Shown in pieces: positions 43,176 through 50,867 of a stretch of 52,997 nt of DNA (positions are counted from its first letter, which is position 1; each line of letters starts with the position of its first letter). The position numbers were made by a program, and so were the translations under genes. The DNA is from an uncultured Eubacteriales bacterium (GTDB taxonomy: Bacteria; Bacillota; Clostridia; Christensenellales; Aristaeellaceae). The stretch covers positions 1-52,997 of the forward strand of contig CADCAS010000004.1 in the NCBI GenBank assembly GCA_902799465.1, read 5' to 3'. The notes under the pieces are model-generated. The model made no database searches and was not told the DNA's origin. It saw nothing but the letters and a program-made list of their open reading frames with translations.

Positions 43176-44288
43176 ATGAACCGCAAAGACATCGCCGCCC
43201 TGCGGCGCCGCTTCAACCCCGAGAAGAACGACATCTCCGTCATTCGCGGCTGCTACGTGAATGAAAAGCAGGAGATCGTATCACAGTTTTCCAAGAGCCC
43301 CGTCTCCCTCCCCGCCTCCGAGGCCGAGCACTATCTGAACGCCTTCAAAAAGGTCCTGGGCGGCGCGCCGGAGCACAACCAGTTCTTCATCCCCGTCCAC
43401 ACGGACGACGCAAGCGGCATGCGCCTGCGCAGGCTGCAAACCGGCGAGCTGAAGGACGAAAAAGACGTGGACGCCCTCTTCGCCGCCATCATCGAGCGGC
43501 TGGAGCTCGAGGGCTCCTACCTCATCCTCGCCATGCACGACGCCTTCTCCGTCCCCAAAAAGAACCACGAGATACATACGGACGCGCCGGATCTGAGCGA
43601 CAATGTGTTCAACTACATCATGGTCAGCGTTTGCCCGGTGAAGCTCACCAAGCCGCTTCTGACCTTCTTCTCCGACGACCGGGACTTCCACACCGTGGAG
43701 CCGGACCTGGCCGTCGCGAGCCCGGCGCTGGGCTTCATGTATCCCGCGTATGAGGACGGCGGCGCGGACCTGAGCCGCGCGCTCTACTACACCAAGGACG
43801 CGGAGGACATCCACGCCGATTTCATCGACGCCGTCTTCGCCGCCCAGGCCCCGGAATCCGCCTCCGACCGGAAGCAGAGCTTCTACGACGTGCTCAGCGA
43901 TTCCCTGGACACCGGCCTGACCTTCGACGTGGTGCAGACCCTCCACGAGAACCTGAATGCGCAGCTCTCGGAGCGGAAAAAGGACGCCGCGCCGCTCGAG
44001 GTGAGCCGCAAGGAGATCGCCTCCCTCCTCCAGTCCTGCGACATCCCGGAGCAGTCCATCGCCGCGTTTGACAACGAGTACCTGGAGCAGTTCGGCGCCG
44101 TGGGCATCGAGGCGGCGACCATCGCCGACCAGAAGCGCTTCGAGATCGCCTCCGGCGAGAGCGTGAAGATCAGCGTGGCCCCGGACCGGACCGATCTGGT
44201 GGAGATGAAGCGGATCGACGGGCGCAGATGCATCCAGATCTGGGTGGAGGGCGACGTGACCGTCAACGGCGTCGGCGTCAATATCTGA
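43176..44288 (+). CDS. DUF4317 family protein
   Basis: 370 residues. MNRKDIAALRRRFNPEKNDI, IRGCYVNEKQEIVSQF, HDAFSVPKKN, NYIMVSVCPVKLTKPLLTFF, FDVVQTLHENLNAQL and IASLLQSCDIPEQSI are typical of DUF4317, widespread in Clostridia and of unknown function. No signal peptide or helix, so cytoplasmic. ATG 43176 with AAGGAG upstream; a TATACT -10 (43107-43112) is plausible, with no clear -35. Not coupled to the sensor operon (116-nt gap). Confidence 0.9.
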   Translation: MNRKDIAALRRRFNPEKNDISVIRGCYVNEKQEIVSQFSKSPVSLPASEAEHYLNAFKKVLGGAPEHNQFFIPVHTDDASGMRLRRLQTGELKDEKDVDALFAAIIERLELEGSYLILAMHDAFSVPKKNHEIHTDAPDLSDNVFNYIMVSVCPVKLTKPLLTFFSDDRDFHTVEPDLAVASPALGFMYPAYEDGGADLSRALYYTKDAEDIHADFIDAVFAAQAPESASDRKQSFYDVLSDSLDTGLTFDVVQTLHENLNAQLSERKKDAAPLEVSRKEIASLLQSCDIPEQSIAAFDNEYLEQFGAVGIEAATIADQKRFEIASGESVKISVAPDRTDLVEMKRIDGRRCIQIWVEGDVTVNGVGVNI

Positions 44289-44319
44289 TACTATTCGCGT
44301 TCTAAAATCTATACAGATT

Positions 44320-44480
44320 TGGGATGGATTTTCTGTCCCGGCCAAGCTGAGTGGAGGGAGGCGCAGCAGCGCTGCGTTGACCGGAGCGAAGCGACACAGG
44401 CAACTTTGCCTCTGGCAAGGTTGGTCTGGCCAGGGCGGAAAAGACGCCCAAGGAAGAATAGTCTAACGCCGACGCGCCAA
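44320..44480. other. Intergenic GC-rich stretch of unknown nature
   Basis: Between the DUF4317 stop and a terminator there is a structured-looking stretch with GCGCAGCAGCGCTGCG (44361-44376) and TTGCCTCTGGCAAGG (44406-44420) palindromes. Short frames exist on both strands but lack ribosome sites and show no family features. I see no gene in it; a small RNA or a decayed repeat are options. Confidence 0.35.
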
Positions 44481-44506
44481 AAATCCCCGCGAAAAGCGGG
44501 GTTTTT
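44481..44506 (+). terminator. Rho-independent terminator downstream of DUF4317
   Basis: CCCCGC, GAAAA loop, GCGGGGTTTTT, about 195 nt after the DUF4317 stop; it would also end any transcript of the unexplained stretch before it. Confidence 0.85.
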
Positions 44507-44560
44507 CAGATGACGGGGAATGGCCGCTCCCTGAATCGTTACCATTTGCAGGCTTCAAAT

Positions 44561-44777
44561 TGGGGTTTGACGGGGAGAATTAGGAATGAGGAATTAGGAA
44601 TTAGGAATGAATAGCAGCTGCCGCGCGTTGTAGGGGCGGTCACAATGGCCGCCCGCCATATACCGAAACAATACGTACTGCCTGGCGGGCGGCGCATCGC
44701 CGCCCCTACGCAGCCAAGCCATTTATAATTCCTAATTCCTCATTCCTAATTCCTCATTTTTTATTCGACAAATCCCC
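44561..44777. repeat. Intergenic palindromic repeat, family A
   Basis: Outer ends TGGGGTTTGACGGGGAGAAT and TTATTCGACAAATCCCC are imperfect inverted repeats. Left arm GAATTAG/GAATGAG, core GTAGGGGCGGTCACAATGGC, CATATACCGAAACAATACGT, ACTGCCTGGCGGGCGGC, GCATCGCCGCCCCTACG, CAGCCAAGCCATTTATAATT, right arm CCTAATT/CCTCATT. Nearly the same core and right flank as 21725-21949. Confidence 0.88.
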
Positions 44778-44850
44778 ATTTATCGCATTGGCTGAATGGC
44801 AACAAAATGTAGGCGCCGAAGCTCCGACCCCTGCCCGATGCCCATTGCTC

Positions 44851-44894
44851 AAAAACCCCAGGGGAGACGGCGCGCCGTCTCCCCCGGGTTTTTT
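44851..44894. terminator. Bidirectional terminator between DUF4317 and AarF/UbiB genes
   Basis: CCCCAGGGGAGACGG, CGCG, CCGTCTCCCCCGGG with A5 on the left and T6 on the right; works on both strands. It is 9 nt from the UbiB-family stop. Confidence 0.9.
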
Positions 44895-44902
44895 CTCCCA
44901 TT

Positions 44903-46993
44903 TTATTTCTTTTTGGTCATATGCTTGATGGTATAGATGCCCAGTCCGATGGAGAACAGCATGAACACCACCGCGATCAGCGGCTGCCCGTCGGGCGTCT
45001 TGGGCTGGATGTCGGCGGTGGACAGTATGCAGGCGCCAAAGAACAGCACGCAGGCGAACAGGGCCAGCACGATGCTCTTGACGGTCTTGTTGAGGCTCGC
45101 TAAGATCTCCTCATAGCCGGTCAGCTCGAAGTTCACCTTCGTGCGGCCCTTGACCATGTTGTTCAGCGCGTCATAGGCCAGGCCGGGCATCTTCGAGGCC
45201 TTCTTGCCCAGCTCCAGCATATCCTTGCCGGCGCCGATCAGCTCCTGCTCCACGTCGAAATTCTTCTTCACCCGCTCCATCAGCTTGTCCGTGATGATCT
45301 GGAACAGGTTCAGCTCCGGGCAGAGCTGCTCCATGACGCCCTCGATGGTGGCGATGGAGCGCACCAGCATGGTGTACTTGCCGGGCAGGGAGATGTGGTG
45401 CCTGGAGGCCAGGTCAGTGATCTCCGCCAGCAGCGCGGACAGGTCCAGCTCCTCCAGATTGGTGACGTTCATGTACTTGTCGAACATGGCGTCCGCGTCT
45501 TCCATCAGCTTGTTCCGGTCCGTCTTGGGGGAGGTCGCGCCCATGGCCATGATGGCGTTGACCAGCTTGTCCAGGTCGCGCTCGATCAGCGAGAGGATCA
45601 GCGATTGCAGGATGTTCACATCCGCGTCGGTGATGCGCCCGACCATGCCGAAGTCGATCCAGGTGGGCACCCCGTGGGCCACCATGATGTTGCCCTGGTG
45701 AGGGTCGGCGTGGAAGGTGCCCACGTCCAGCACCTGATGGAAGTAGTTGTCCAGGATGGCCTCGCCCACGGCGGACGGGTCGTAGCCCTCTTCGATCAGC
45801 CGGTCGCGCTTGGAGACGGAATAGCCGTCCACGAAGGTCATGGTGAAGATGCGCTCGGTGGTCAGCTCGTCGATCACCGTGGGGCAGGTGACCTTCGCCT
45901 CGTCCACGATGCAGTTTTCCTTGAAGAAGCGGGTGTTCTCCGCCTCCACGCGGAAGTCCAGCTCCTCCTCGGTGACCTTCTCCAGCTCCACGATGACGGA
46001 CATCAGGTCCACCATCTGCTCCTCGTCCTCGTTGGCCTCGTTGACGATGTTGAGGATCGAGGCCAGCTTCTTCAGCAGCACGAAGTCCTTGCGCATCATG
46101 TCCGCGATGAGGGGGCGCTGCACCTTGGTCACCACGCGGGTGCCGTCCAGCAGCACGCCGTAGTGGGCCTGACCGATGGAGGCCGAGCCCAGGGGCTTGT
46201 CCCGGAATTCGAGGTAGATCTCGTCGATCTTCTTGCCCGTCTCCTCCTCGATCACCGCGCGGGCGATCTCGGGCTCCAGCATCTTGACGTTCTGCCGCAG
46301 CTTCTCGAGCTCCCTGCAATAGCGCTCGGGCAGCATGTCCACGCGGCTGGACATGATCTGGCCGATCTTCACATAGGTCGGACCCAGATCCTCCAGCGTG
46401 GTGCGCATCTCCACGGGCGTGAAGCCGTTGGCGTAGAAGTTGTGGGCCGCGAATACCCCCAGGATCTCGGCGGCGCGGGTCTTTTCCCGCTTTTGCATCG
46501 CCTTGATCTCATCGGAGAGCATCTGCTTCATCTTCTCGCTCAGCTCCGCGGTGGTGTGCTGGAGGGCCTGCTTGCGGCGCTCCAGCTCCTGCTGGAGGTC
46601 CTCCTTGCTGGCGCGCGCGGCCTTCCTGCGCGCCTGCTTCTGCTCCACCTTCGCGCTCAGGCGATCCTTCTTCTTCTGCGCCGCCTGGGCCTTCCTGGCC
46701 CTGAGCGCCTCCCTGGCGCCCTTCGGGGCGGGCTCTCCCCCGCCCTCCTGCGCCGTCGCCGTCGGCGCCGCGTCCTCCCGCGGCGTCTCCCCGGCCCCCG
46801 CGGCAACGGCCTCCACGGGCGCGGCGGGCTCCGTCGCGTCGGCCGTTTCCTCGCCCCGCGGCGCGTCCACAGCCTCAACGATCTCCGCCGCTTCGGGCGC
46901 GACGGTCTCGATCACATCGGAGGGGTCCTCAAACACGGTGGGTTCTTCCAGGTCGAAATTCTCCCGCAGCATATCCCTTTCGTTGCTTTCCAT
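44903..46993 (-). CDS. AarF/ABC1/UbiB-family atypical protein kinase
   Basis: 696 residues. An extra 140-residue N-terminus is low-complexity, acidic/Ala-rich then Lys/Arg/Ala coiled-coil (KAQAAQKKKDRLSAKVEQKQ). The ABC1 core follows: LGPTYVKIGQIMSSR (near 206), GSASIGQAHYG (near 274), HADPHQGNIMV (near 431), WIDFGMVGR (near 446). Two C-terminal helices (about 640-660 and 668-690) anchor it in the membrane. UbiB/ADCK-type proteins bind and split ATP and support isoprenoid-quinone or membrane lipid homeostasis; the target here is unknown. ATG 46993 with GGAGG upstream, inside the end of the HdeD-like gene region (3-nt gap). Confidence 0.92.
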   Translation of the reverse strand: MESNERDMLRENFDLEEPTVFEDPSDVIETVAPEAAEIVEAVDAPRGEETADATEPAAPVEAVAAGAGETPREDAAPTATAQEGGGEPAPKGAREALRARKAQAAQKKKDRLSAKVEQKQARRKAARASKEDLQQELERRKQALQHTTAELSEKMKQMLSDEIKAMQKREKTRAAEILGVFAAHNFYANGFTPVEMRTTLEDLGPTYVKIGQIMSSRVDMLPERYCRELEKLRQNVKMLEPEIARAVIEEETGKKIDEIYLEFRDKPLGSASIGQAHYGVLLDGTRVVTKVQRPLIADMMRKDFVLLKKLASILNIVNEANEDEEQMVDLMSVIVELEKVTEEELDFRVEAENTRFFKENCIVDEAKVTCPTVIDELTTERIFTMTFVDGYSVSKRDRLIEEGYDPSAVGEAILDNYFHQVLDVGTFHADPHQGNIMVAHGVPTWIDFGMVGRITDADVNILQSLILSLIERDLDKLVNAIMAMGATSPKTDRNKLMEDADAMFDKYMNVTNLEELDLSALLAEITDLASRHHISLPGKYTMLVRSIATIEGVMEQLCPELNLFQIITDKLMERVKKNFDVEQELIGAGKDMLELGKKASKMPGLAYDALNNMVKGRTKVNFELTGYEEILASLNKTVKSIVLALFACVLFFGACILSTADIQPKTPDGQPLIAVVFMLFSIGLGIYTIKHMTKKK

Positions 46994-46996
46994 TGC

Positions 46997-47551
46997 TCAG
47001 CCCTCCTGTTCGCCCTTGATCGGCCAGATATAGATGAGGCGGATGATGCTGACCACCGAGGAGAACAACAGCATACAGCCGATGATGTCAAAGAGCGTCA
47101 TGATGCGGTCCTTCCAGGGGTTGACCAGCACGATCAGCCCGAACAGGATCAGCAGCGCCGACAGGACGACCATGCTCTGCCAGCCCTTGCGCTGGGAGCG
47201 CTTGACGTACAGCCGCGTGATTAACATGCTCGTGCCCCCGTCCACGAGCAGCAGCAATCCAAAGATCAGCCCGATGCCGCGCACGACGTTCTCGTCCACC
47301 AGCACCACAGTGCCCAGCAGCCCTATGATCATCGCGCCGGTGAGGTAGATGTAATTCATCAGCACCCGCTTGCTGGAGATAAAATCCAGCGCCATCACGA
47401 CGGCAAATATCAACAGCCCATAGCCCAGCACCTCGACCAGCGAGGTGATATACTGTTCGGGGCAAATGATCATCAGCACGCCAACCGCCATCCAGATGAT
47501 GGACGTCATGATCGACGCGCGTTTCAATTTGCCCAGTTCCTGAAAGAGCAT
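46997..47551 (-). CDS. HdeD/DUF308-family membrane protein
   Basis: 184 residues with six predicted helices in three DUF308 hairpin units (IIWMAVGVLMIICPEQYITS, AMIIGLLGTVVLVDENVV, LLILFGLIVLVNPWKDRIM). HdeD-type proteins are linked to acid or stress tolerance in enterobacteria; function in Clostridia is unknown. ATG 47551 with AAGGAGG 8 nt upstream. Directly precedes the UbiB-family gene, so the pair forms a membrane-stress-like operon by inference. Confidence 0.9.
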   Translation of the reverse strand: MLFQELGKLKRASIMTSIIWMAVGVLMIICPEQYITSLVEVLGYGLLIFAVVMALDFISSKRVLMNYIYLTGAMIIGLLGTVVLVDENVVRGIGLIFGLLLLVDGGTSMLITRLYVKRSQRKGWQSMVVLSALLILFGLIVLVNPWKDRIMTLFDIIGCMLLFSSVVSIIRLIYIWPIKGEQEG

Positions 47552-47673
47552 GCCTTCTTCCTCCTTGTTTATACGGATTTGTCACTTAAGCCGGTCCAGA
47601 CGCTTCGACGGGGCCGCCTCACCGCCGCGCGGCGGATTCACGCAGATGCCCGTACTGCCCACATCCTATTCGG

Positions 47674-47682
47674 ATTATACCA
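47674..47682 (-). promoter_or_regulatory. Extended -10 promoter of the HdeD-UbiB operon
   Basis: Minus-strand ATTATGGTATAATCC contains TGG plus TATAAT (47674-47679); no good -35. The region 47552-47789 holds no gene. Confidence 0.55.
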
Positions 47683-47789
47683 TAATACCGCTCGCTTTTA
47701 TAGATACCCCGTGCGCAATTTAACGTCTGCTTAATGATAATGACAGTCAGAAACCTTTCCCTCAGTCGCAAATGGGCCGCGGCTTCCAT

Positions 47790-47830
47790 AAAAAAGAACC
47801 CCCTGCCGCGCATCGTTCGCGGCGGGGGGA
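47790..47830 (-). terminator. Rho-independent terminator of the hsp20 gene
   Basis: CCCCCCGCCGCG, loop, CGCGGCAGGGGG followed by TTCTTTTTT on the minus strand, about 15 nt past the stop. Confidence 0.9.
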
Positions 47831-47842
47831 GGGGCTGTTTCA

Positions 47843-48280
47843 TCAGCCTTCGATCATGATGGTCTTCTTTTCAGGCAGCTTCTTCGCGTCCACCTTCGGG
47901 ATGCTCAGGCTCAGCACGCCGTTTTCCAGCTTCGCGCCGATGTCCGTCTCCGTCAGGGTGTCGCCCACATAGAAGCTGCGCTGCATGGTGCCGGAATAGC
48001 GCTCCTTGCGGATCAGCTTGCCCTTGCTCTCCTTCTCCAGGTTCTTGGCGGCGGTCAGGGTCAGATAGCCGTTCTGAAGCTCCAGGTTGATGTCCTCCTT
48101 CCTGAAGCCGGGGAGATCGACATCCACCTCGTAGCGGTCCTCGTGCTCATGCACGTCGATCTTCATCTCGCGCGCGGCATTCTTGCCATACAGCTGGCGG
48201 TCCACCCGCCGCATTTCACGGTCAAAGTCGCCAAAGAATTCATCAAACAGGTTCTCACCAAAGATACTGGGCATCAACAT
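47843..48280 (-). CDS. hsp20: Hsp20 / alpha-crystallin small heat-shock protein
   Basis: 145 residues. MLMPSIFGENLFDEFFGDFD start, then an alpha-crystallin domain (about 38-132): MKIDVHEHEDRYEVDVDLPG, FRKEDINLELQNGYLTLTA, RSFYVGD, and KLENGVLSLSIPK with the conserved G-x-L. The C-terminal IxI-type tail is TIMIEG. It holds unfolding proteins in the cytoplasm without ATP. ATG 48280 with GGGAGG 8 nt upstream. A CIRCE operator over the -35 shows HrcA control. Confidence 0.95.
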   Translation of the reverse strand: MLMPSIFGENLFDEFFGDFDREMRRVDRQLYGKNAAREMKIDVHEHEDRYEVDVDLPGFRKEDINLELQNGYLTLTAAKNLEKESKGKLIRKERYSGTMQRSFYVGDTLTETDIGAKLENGVLSLSIPKVDAKKLPEKKTIMIEG

Positions 48281-48427
48281 AAATCATACCTCCCAACTCT
48301 GTGCCTTTCCTCATCCATGGAGTCCGGCGCTTCGAGGCCACATCGCAGCGGCGATCGAAGCCCTTGGCTTCAGTGCGGGTGATGGTGGTTTTTCATATCG
48401 AACCTCGGGGCTTTCCCCCTCCGTTCG
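48281..48427 (-). promoter_or_regulatory. Long structured 5' leader of hsp20
   Basis: From the predicted start of transcription to ATG is about 147 nt. It holds GCTTCGA...TCGAAGC (7-bp stem around 48330-48368) and other GC hairpins. I see no clear ROSE or fourU motif against the Shine-Dalgarno. Confidence 0.4.
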
Positions 48428-48433
48428 ACATAT

Positions 48434-48461
48434 ATTATAGCACTTTTGTTAGCACTGTCAA
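48434..48461 (-). promoter_or_regulatory. Sigma-A promoter of hsp20
   Basis: TTGACA (48456-48461), 16-bp spacer, TATAAT (48434-48439); both hexamers are consensus. Confidence 0.88.
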
Positions 48462-48475
48462 GGGGCGAGTGCTAA
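48449..48475. promoter_or_regulatory. CIRCE operator (HrcA-binding)
   Basis: TTAGCACTG, 9-nt spacer, GAGTGCTAA. It matches the CIRCE consensus TTAGCACTC-N9-GAGTGCTAA with a single mismatch at position 9. The -35 hexamer lies inside the operator, so HrcA would block polymerase. Confidence 0.93.
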
Positions 48476-48642
48476 AATAATCTGTGAACAAAATTGCATT
48501 GAACGATGCAGTGCTTGCACAGAAAAATCCTCTTGTTCAGGGAGTAGGGAGTAGGCAGTAGGGAGTAGGGAGGGCTGCGGCAAATGGAGAGCGTTCTGTA
48601 GCGGTCTTTCGAGTAATACGGAGGCGGCAGTTTTCACGGGGT

Positions 48643-48763
48643 GGACTCCCTCAGTCTGGCCTTCGGCCAGCCAGCTCCCTCAAGGAGGGAGCCTTTTGGA
48701 CAGCGCGTCCCTTAGGCTCCCTCCCCGAGGGAGCTGGCACGCGAAGCGTGACTGAGGGAGTCC
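48643..48763. repeat. Nested palindromic element with GGACTCCCTCAGTC ends
   Basis: GGACTCCCTCAGTC (48643-48656) is the inverse complement of GACTGAGGGAGTCC (48750-48763). Interior hairpins GGCCTTCGGCC and GGCACGCGAAGCGTG-type. Same plan as the 80-bp element at 2441 but a different sequence. Confidence 0.75.
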
Positions 48764-48850
48764 TCCCCGAGGGAGCTGGCACGCGAAGCGTGACTGAGGG
48801 AGTCCTCCCCGAGGGAGCTGGCACGCGAAGCGTGACTGAGGGAGTCCTCC
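48725..48850. repeat. Three exact tandem copies of a 42-bp unit
   Basis: Unit starts CCGAGGGAGCTGGCACGCGA at 48725, 48767 and 48809. It repeats the right half of the nested element. 42 is a multiple of three, which keeps an open frame with a 14-residue repeat on the minus strand; that is a by-product. Confidence 0.9.
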
Positions 48851-48936
48851 CCTCTCGCCTGAACAGCGCACAAAGGCAGTGCCGTAACCCCTGATACCTG
48901 ATGCCTTTTTCCCCAGACTATTTACCTCCTACACAG

Positions 48937-48965
48937 TTGATACCCCTCGCTACTTCTGCTATAAT
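48937..48965 (+). promoter_or_regulatory. Promoter of the second MATE fusion gene
   Basis: TTGATA (48937-48942), 17-bp spacer, TATAAT (48960-48965). Leaves a leader of about 90 nt before the ATG at 49061. Confidence 0.75.
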
Positions 48966-49060
48966 GGGTTTTGCCCCTCCGAAAGCTCAAGGACCACGGG
49001 GAACCCGGGAAGGCGGGGCGTGTACGCGCGAATACGATCTACAGGGAGAAACGAACGGGA

Positions 49061-50818
49061 ATGATCAAGAGGCTTGTGAGACAAATGTTGTCGGCGCAGA
49101 TTCTCTCCGCGCTGACGGTATCGCTGTGTCTGCTCATCGACAACATCATGATCGGCCGCTTCCTCGGCGAACCGGCCCTGACCGCCTACGGGCTGTCGAG
49201 CCCGGTGCTGCTGGTCATCGGCGCGATGGGCAGCATGCTGTGCGCCGGGGCGCAGGTGGCCTGCGGGCGCTCGCTGGGCCGCGGCGACCAGCGGGAGACC
49301 AACGCCGGCTACTCCTCCGCCGTCGCGGTGGCGGCCATTTTTTCGCTGAGCTTCCTGGTGGTGGTGTTCGTCCTCCGCGTGCCGCTGGCCCGGCTGCTGG
49401 GCGCGCGCAAGCCGGAGCTGCTGGCGGACACCAGCTCGTACATGGCGGGCTTCATCATCGGCGCTCCGGCGTCCATGGGCGCGCTGATCCTGGTGCCCTT
49501 TTTGCAGATGGCGGGACAGAGCGGCCTGCTGATCGCCGCGGTGCTGGGGATGACCGTCTCGGACGTGGCGCTGGATCTGATGAACGTGCTGGTGTTTCAT
49601 GGCGGCATGTTCGGCATGGGCCTGGCCTCGTCGCTGAGCTATTACGTGGCGATGCTCATCGGCGGCAGCTATTTCCTGTCCAGGCGGTGTGTGTTCAAAT
49701 TCTCCAAGGACCTGGTGCGCCGGGATAAGCTGCTGGAGCTGCTGGAGGGCGGTCTGCCCACGGTGGTCAGCATGGCGGCCTCCGTGGTACTGATCTTCGC
49801 CGTCAACAAGCTGCTGCTGCCCATCGGCGGCGAGGCGGCGGTGGCGGCCTACGCGGTCATCAGCACCATCATCAACGCCAGCAACTGCATCAGCACCGGC
49901 ACCGGCGGCGTGGCGCTGACGCTGTCCGGCGTGCTCTACAATGAAGAGGACCGCACGGGCCTGACCGAGCTCACGGGGCTCATCATGCGCTACGCCGCCA
50001 TGCTGGGCATCGTCGTGGCGGCGCTGCTGATGGTCTTTGCCGGCCCCTGCGTCTCGCTGTTCATGCCCGCGGACAGCCCGAGCCGCGCCCTGGCCATACA
50101 GGGACTGCGCATGTTCGCCGTCGGGCTCATCCCCTGCTGCGTCAACAACGCGCTGAAGAACTGCTGGCAGGGCACGGACCGGGTCCGGCTGATGGAGATC
50201 GTGTCGGTGCTGGAAAACGCGGCGCTGCCGCTGCTGGCGGCCCTTGTGCTGAGCCGGTTCATGGGGGTCACGGGCGTCTGGTGCCTGTTCACCGTGGGCG
50301 AGCTGCTGACCTTCGCCGTGATGCTGGGCGTGGTCTGGCACAACCGGGGCGGCGTCACCTTCAGGCGGGAGGACCTGCTCCTGCTGGACGACGGCCTGGG
50401 CGTGCCCAGCCGGGACGGCATGGAGTCCAACATCCGGGATATCGACAGCCTGATGGCCTTCTCCCGGCAGGCGGAGAACTTCTGCCGCGCCCACGGCGGC
50501 GATTCGCGGCTCTCGACCCACCTGGCGCTGTGCGTGGAGGAGATGGGCGGCAATATCGTGACCCACGCCTTTGGCGCGGGCAGGAAGGACGGCCACCTGT
50601 TCATACGCCTCCAGGTCAAGGGCGGCACGTGGACCCTGCGCTTCCGTGACGACTGCATGGCCTTCGATCCCATCAGCCACCTGGAGGGGCTGGGCGACCC
50701 CGTCGGGAGTGTGGGCATCCGCCTGGCCATGCGCGTCGCCGACGAGGCGCGTTACACCTATTCCATGAATCTGAACAACCTGACGCTGGTGCTGCGGGAG
50801 CCCGCGGCGCAGGGATAA
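49061..50818 (+). CDS. MATE-family transporter fused to an RsbW-like HATPase domain with intact N-box
   Basis: 585 residues. Residues 1-440 are a MATE transporter (LLIDNIMIGRFLGEPALTAY, GAQVACGRSLGRGDQRETNA, GFIIGAPASMGALILVPFLQ). Residues about 455-580 are an RsbW-like domain: HLALCVEEMGGNIVTHAFG with Glu493-Glu494 and Asn498, RFRDDCMAFDP, and a closing GIRLAMRVAD. The N-box Glu/Asn pair for Mg-ATP is present, though the Gly of the next motif is Met. ATG 49061 with AGGGAG about 12 nt upstream. Stands alone, unlike its relative in the phosphatase operon at 5019. Could be a Ser kinase of a STAS partner or an ATP-gated regulator. Confidence 0.88.
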   Translation: MIKRLVRQMLSAQILSALTVSLCLLIDNIMIGRFLGEPALTAYGLSSPVLLVIGAMGSMLCAGAQVACGRSLGRGDQRETNAGYSSAVAVAAIFSLSFLVVVFVLRVPLARLLGARKPELLADTSSYMAGFIIGAPASMGALILVPFLQMAGQSGLLIAAVLGMTVSDVALDLMNVLVFHGGMFGMGLASSLSYYVAMLIGGSYFLSRRCVFKFSKDLVRRDKLLELLEGGLPTVVSMAASVVLIFAVNKLLLPIGGEAAVAAYAVISTIINASNCISTGTGGVALTLSGVLYNEEDRTGLTELTGLIMRYAAMLGIVVAALLMVFAGPCVSLFMPADSPSRALAIQGLRMFAVGLIPCCVNNALKNCWQGTDRVRLMEIVSVLENAALPLLAALVLSRFMGVTGVWCLFTVGELLTFAVMLGVVWHNRGGVTFRREDLLLLDDGLGVPSRDGMESNIRDIDSLMAFSRQAENFCRAHGGDSRLSTHLALCVEEMGGNIVTHAFGAGRKDGHLFIRLQVKGGTWTLRFRDDCMAFDPISHLEGLGDPVGSVGIRLAMRVADEARYTYSMNLNNLTLVLREPAAQG

Positions 50819-50867
50819 AAAAGCGCGCGCCTGATCCGGAATTCTCCGGTCAGGCGCGCGCTTTTTT
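50818..50867. terminator. Bidirectional terminator after the MATE fusion gene
   Basis: AAAAAAGCGCGCGCCTGA, CCGG-centred inner stem, TCAGGCGCGCGCTTTTTT. It starts at the stop codon; T runs on both strands allow it to end the convergent kinase transcript too. Confidence 0.93.

Larger units (their letters stand above)
48539..48905. repeat. Intergenic palindromic repeat, family C, with nested element and 42-bp triplication
   Basis: Left arm GGGAGTAGGGAGTAGGCAGT, inner GGCTGCGGCAAATGG and GGCAGTGCCGTAACCCC; the right arm has decayed to CCTGATACCTGATGCC. It separates hsp20 from the divergent MATE gene. Nothing coding supported. Confidence 0.75.

Noticed and set aside
44309..44545. Small frames on both strands (64 and 78 residues)
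   Set aside because: They overlap each other and the terminator, have no ribosome site and no recognised features.
48725..48850. Possible CRISPR array
   Set aside because: The units are directly adjacent with no spacers and there are no cas genes; it is a tandem duplication.
48680..48871. Small minus-strand frame with a 14-residue repeat (GGLPQSRFACQLPR)
   Set aside because: It is produced by the 42-bp tandem repeats in a palindromic element; no ribosome site and no independent support.
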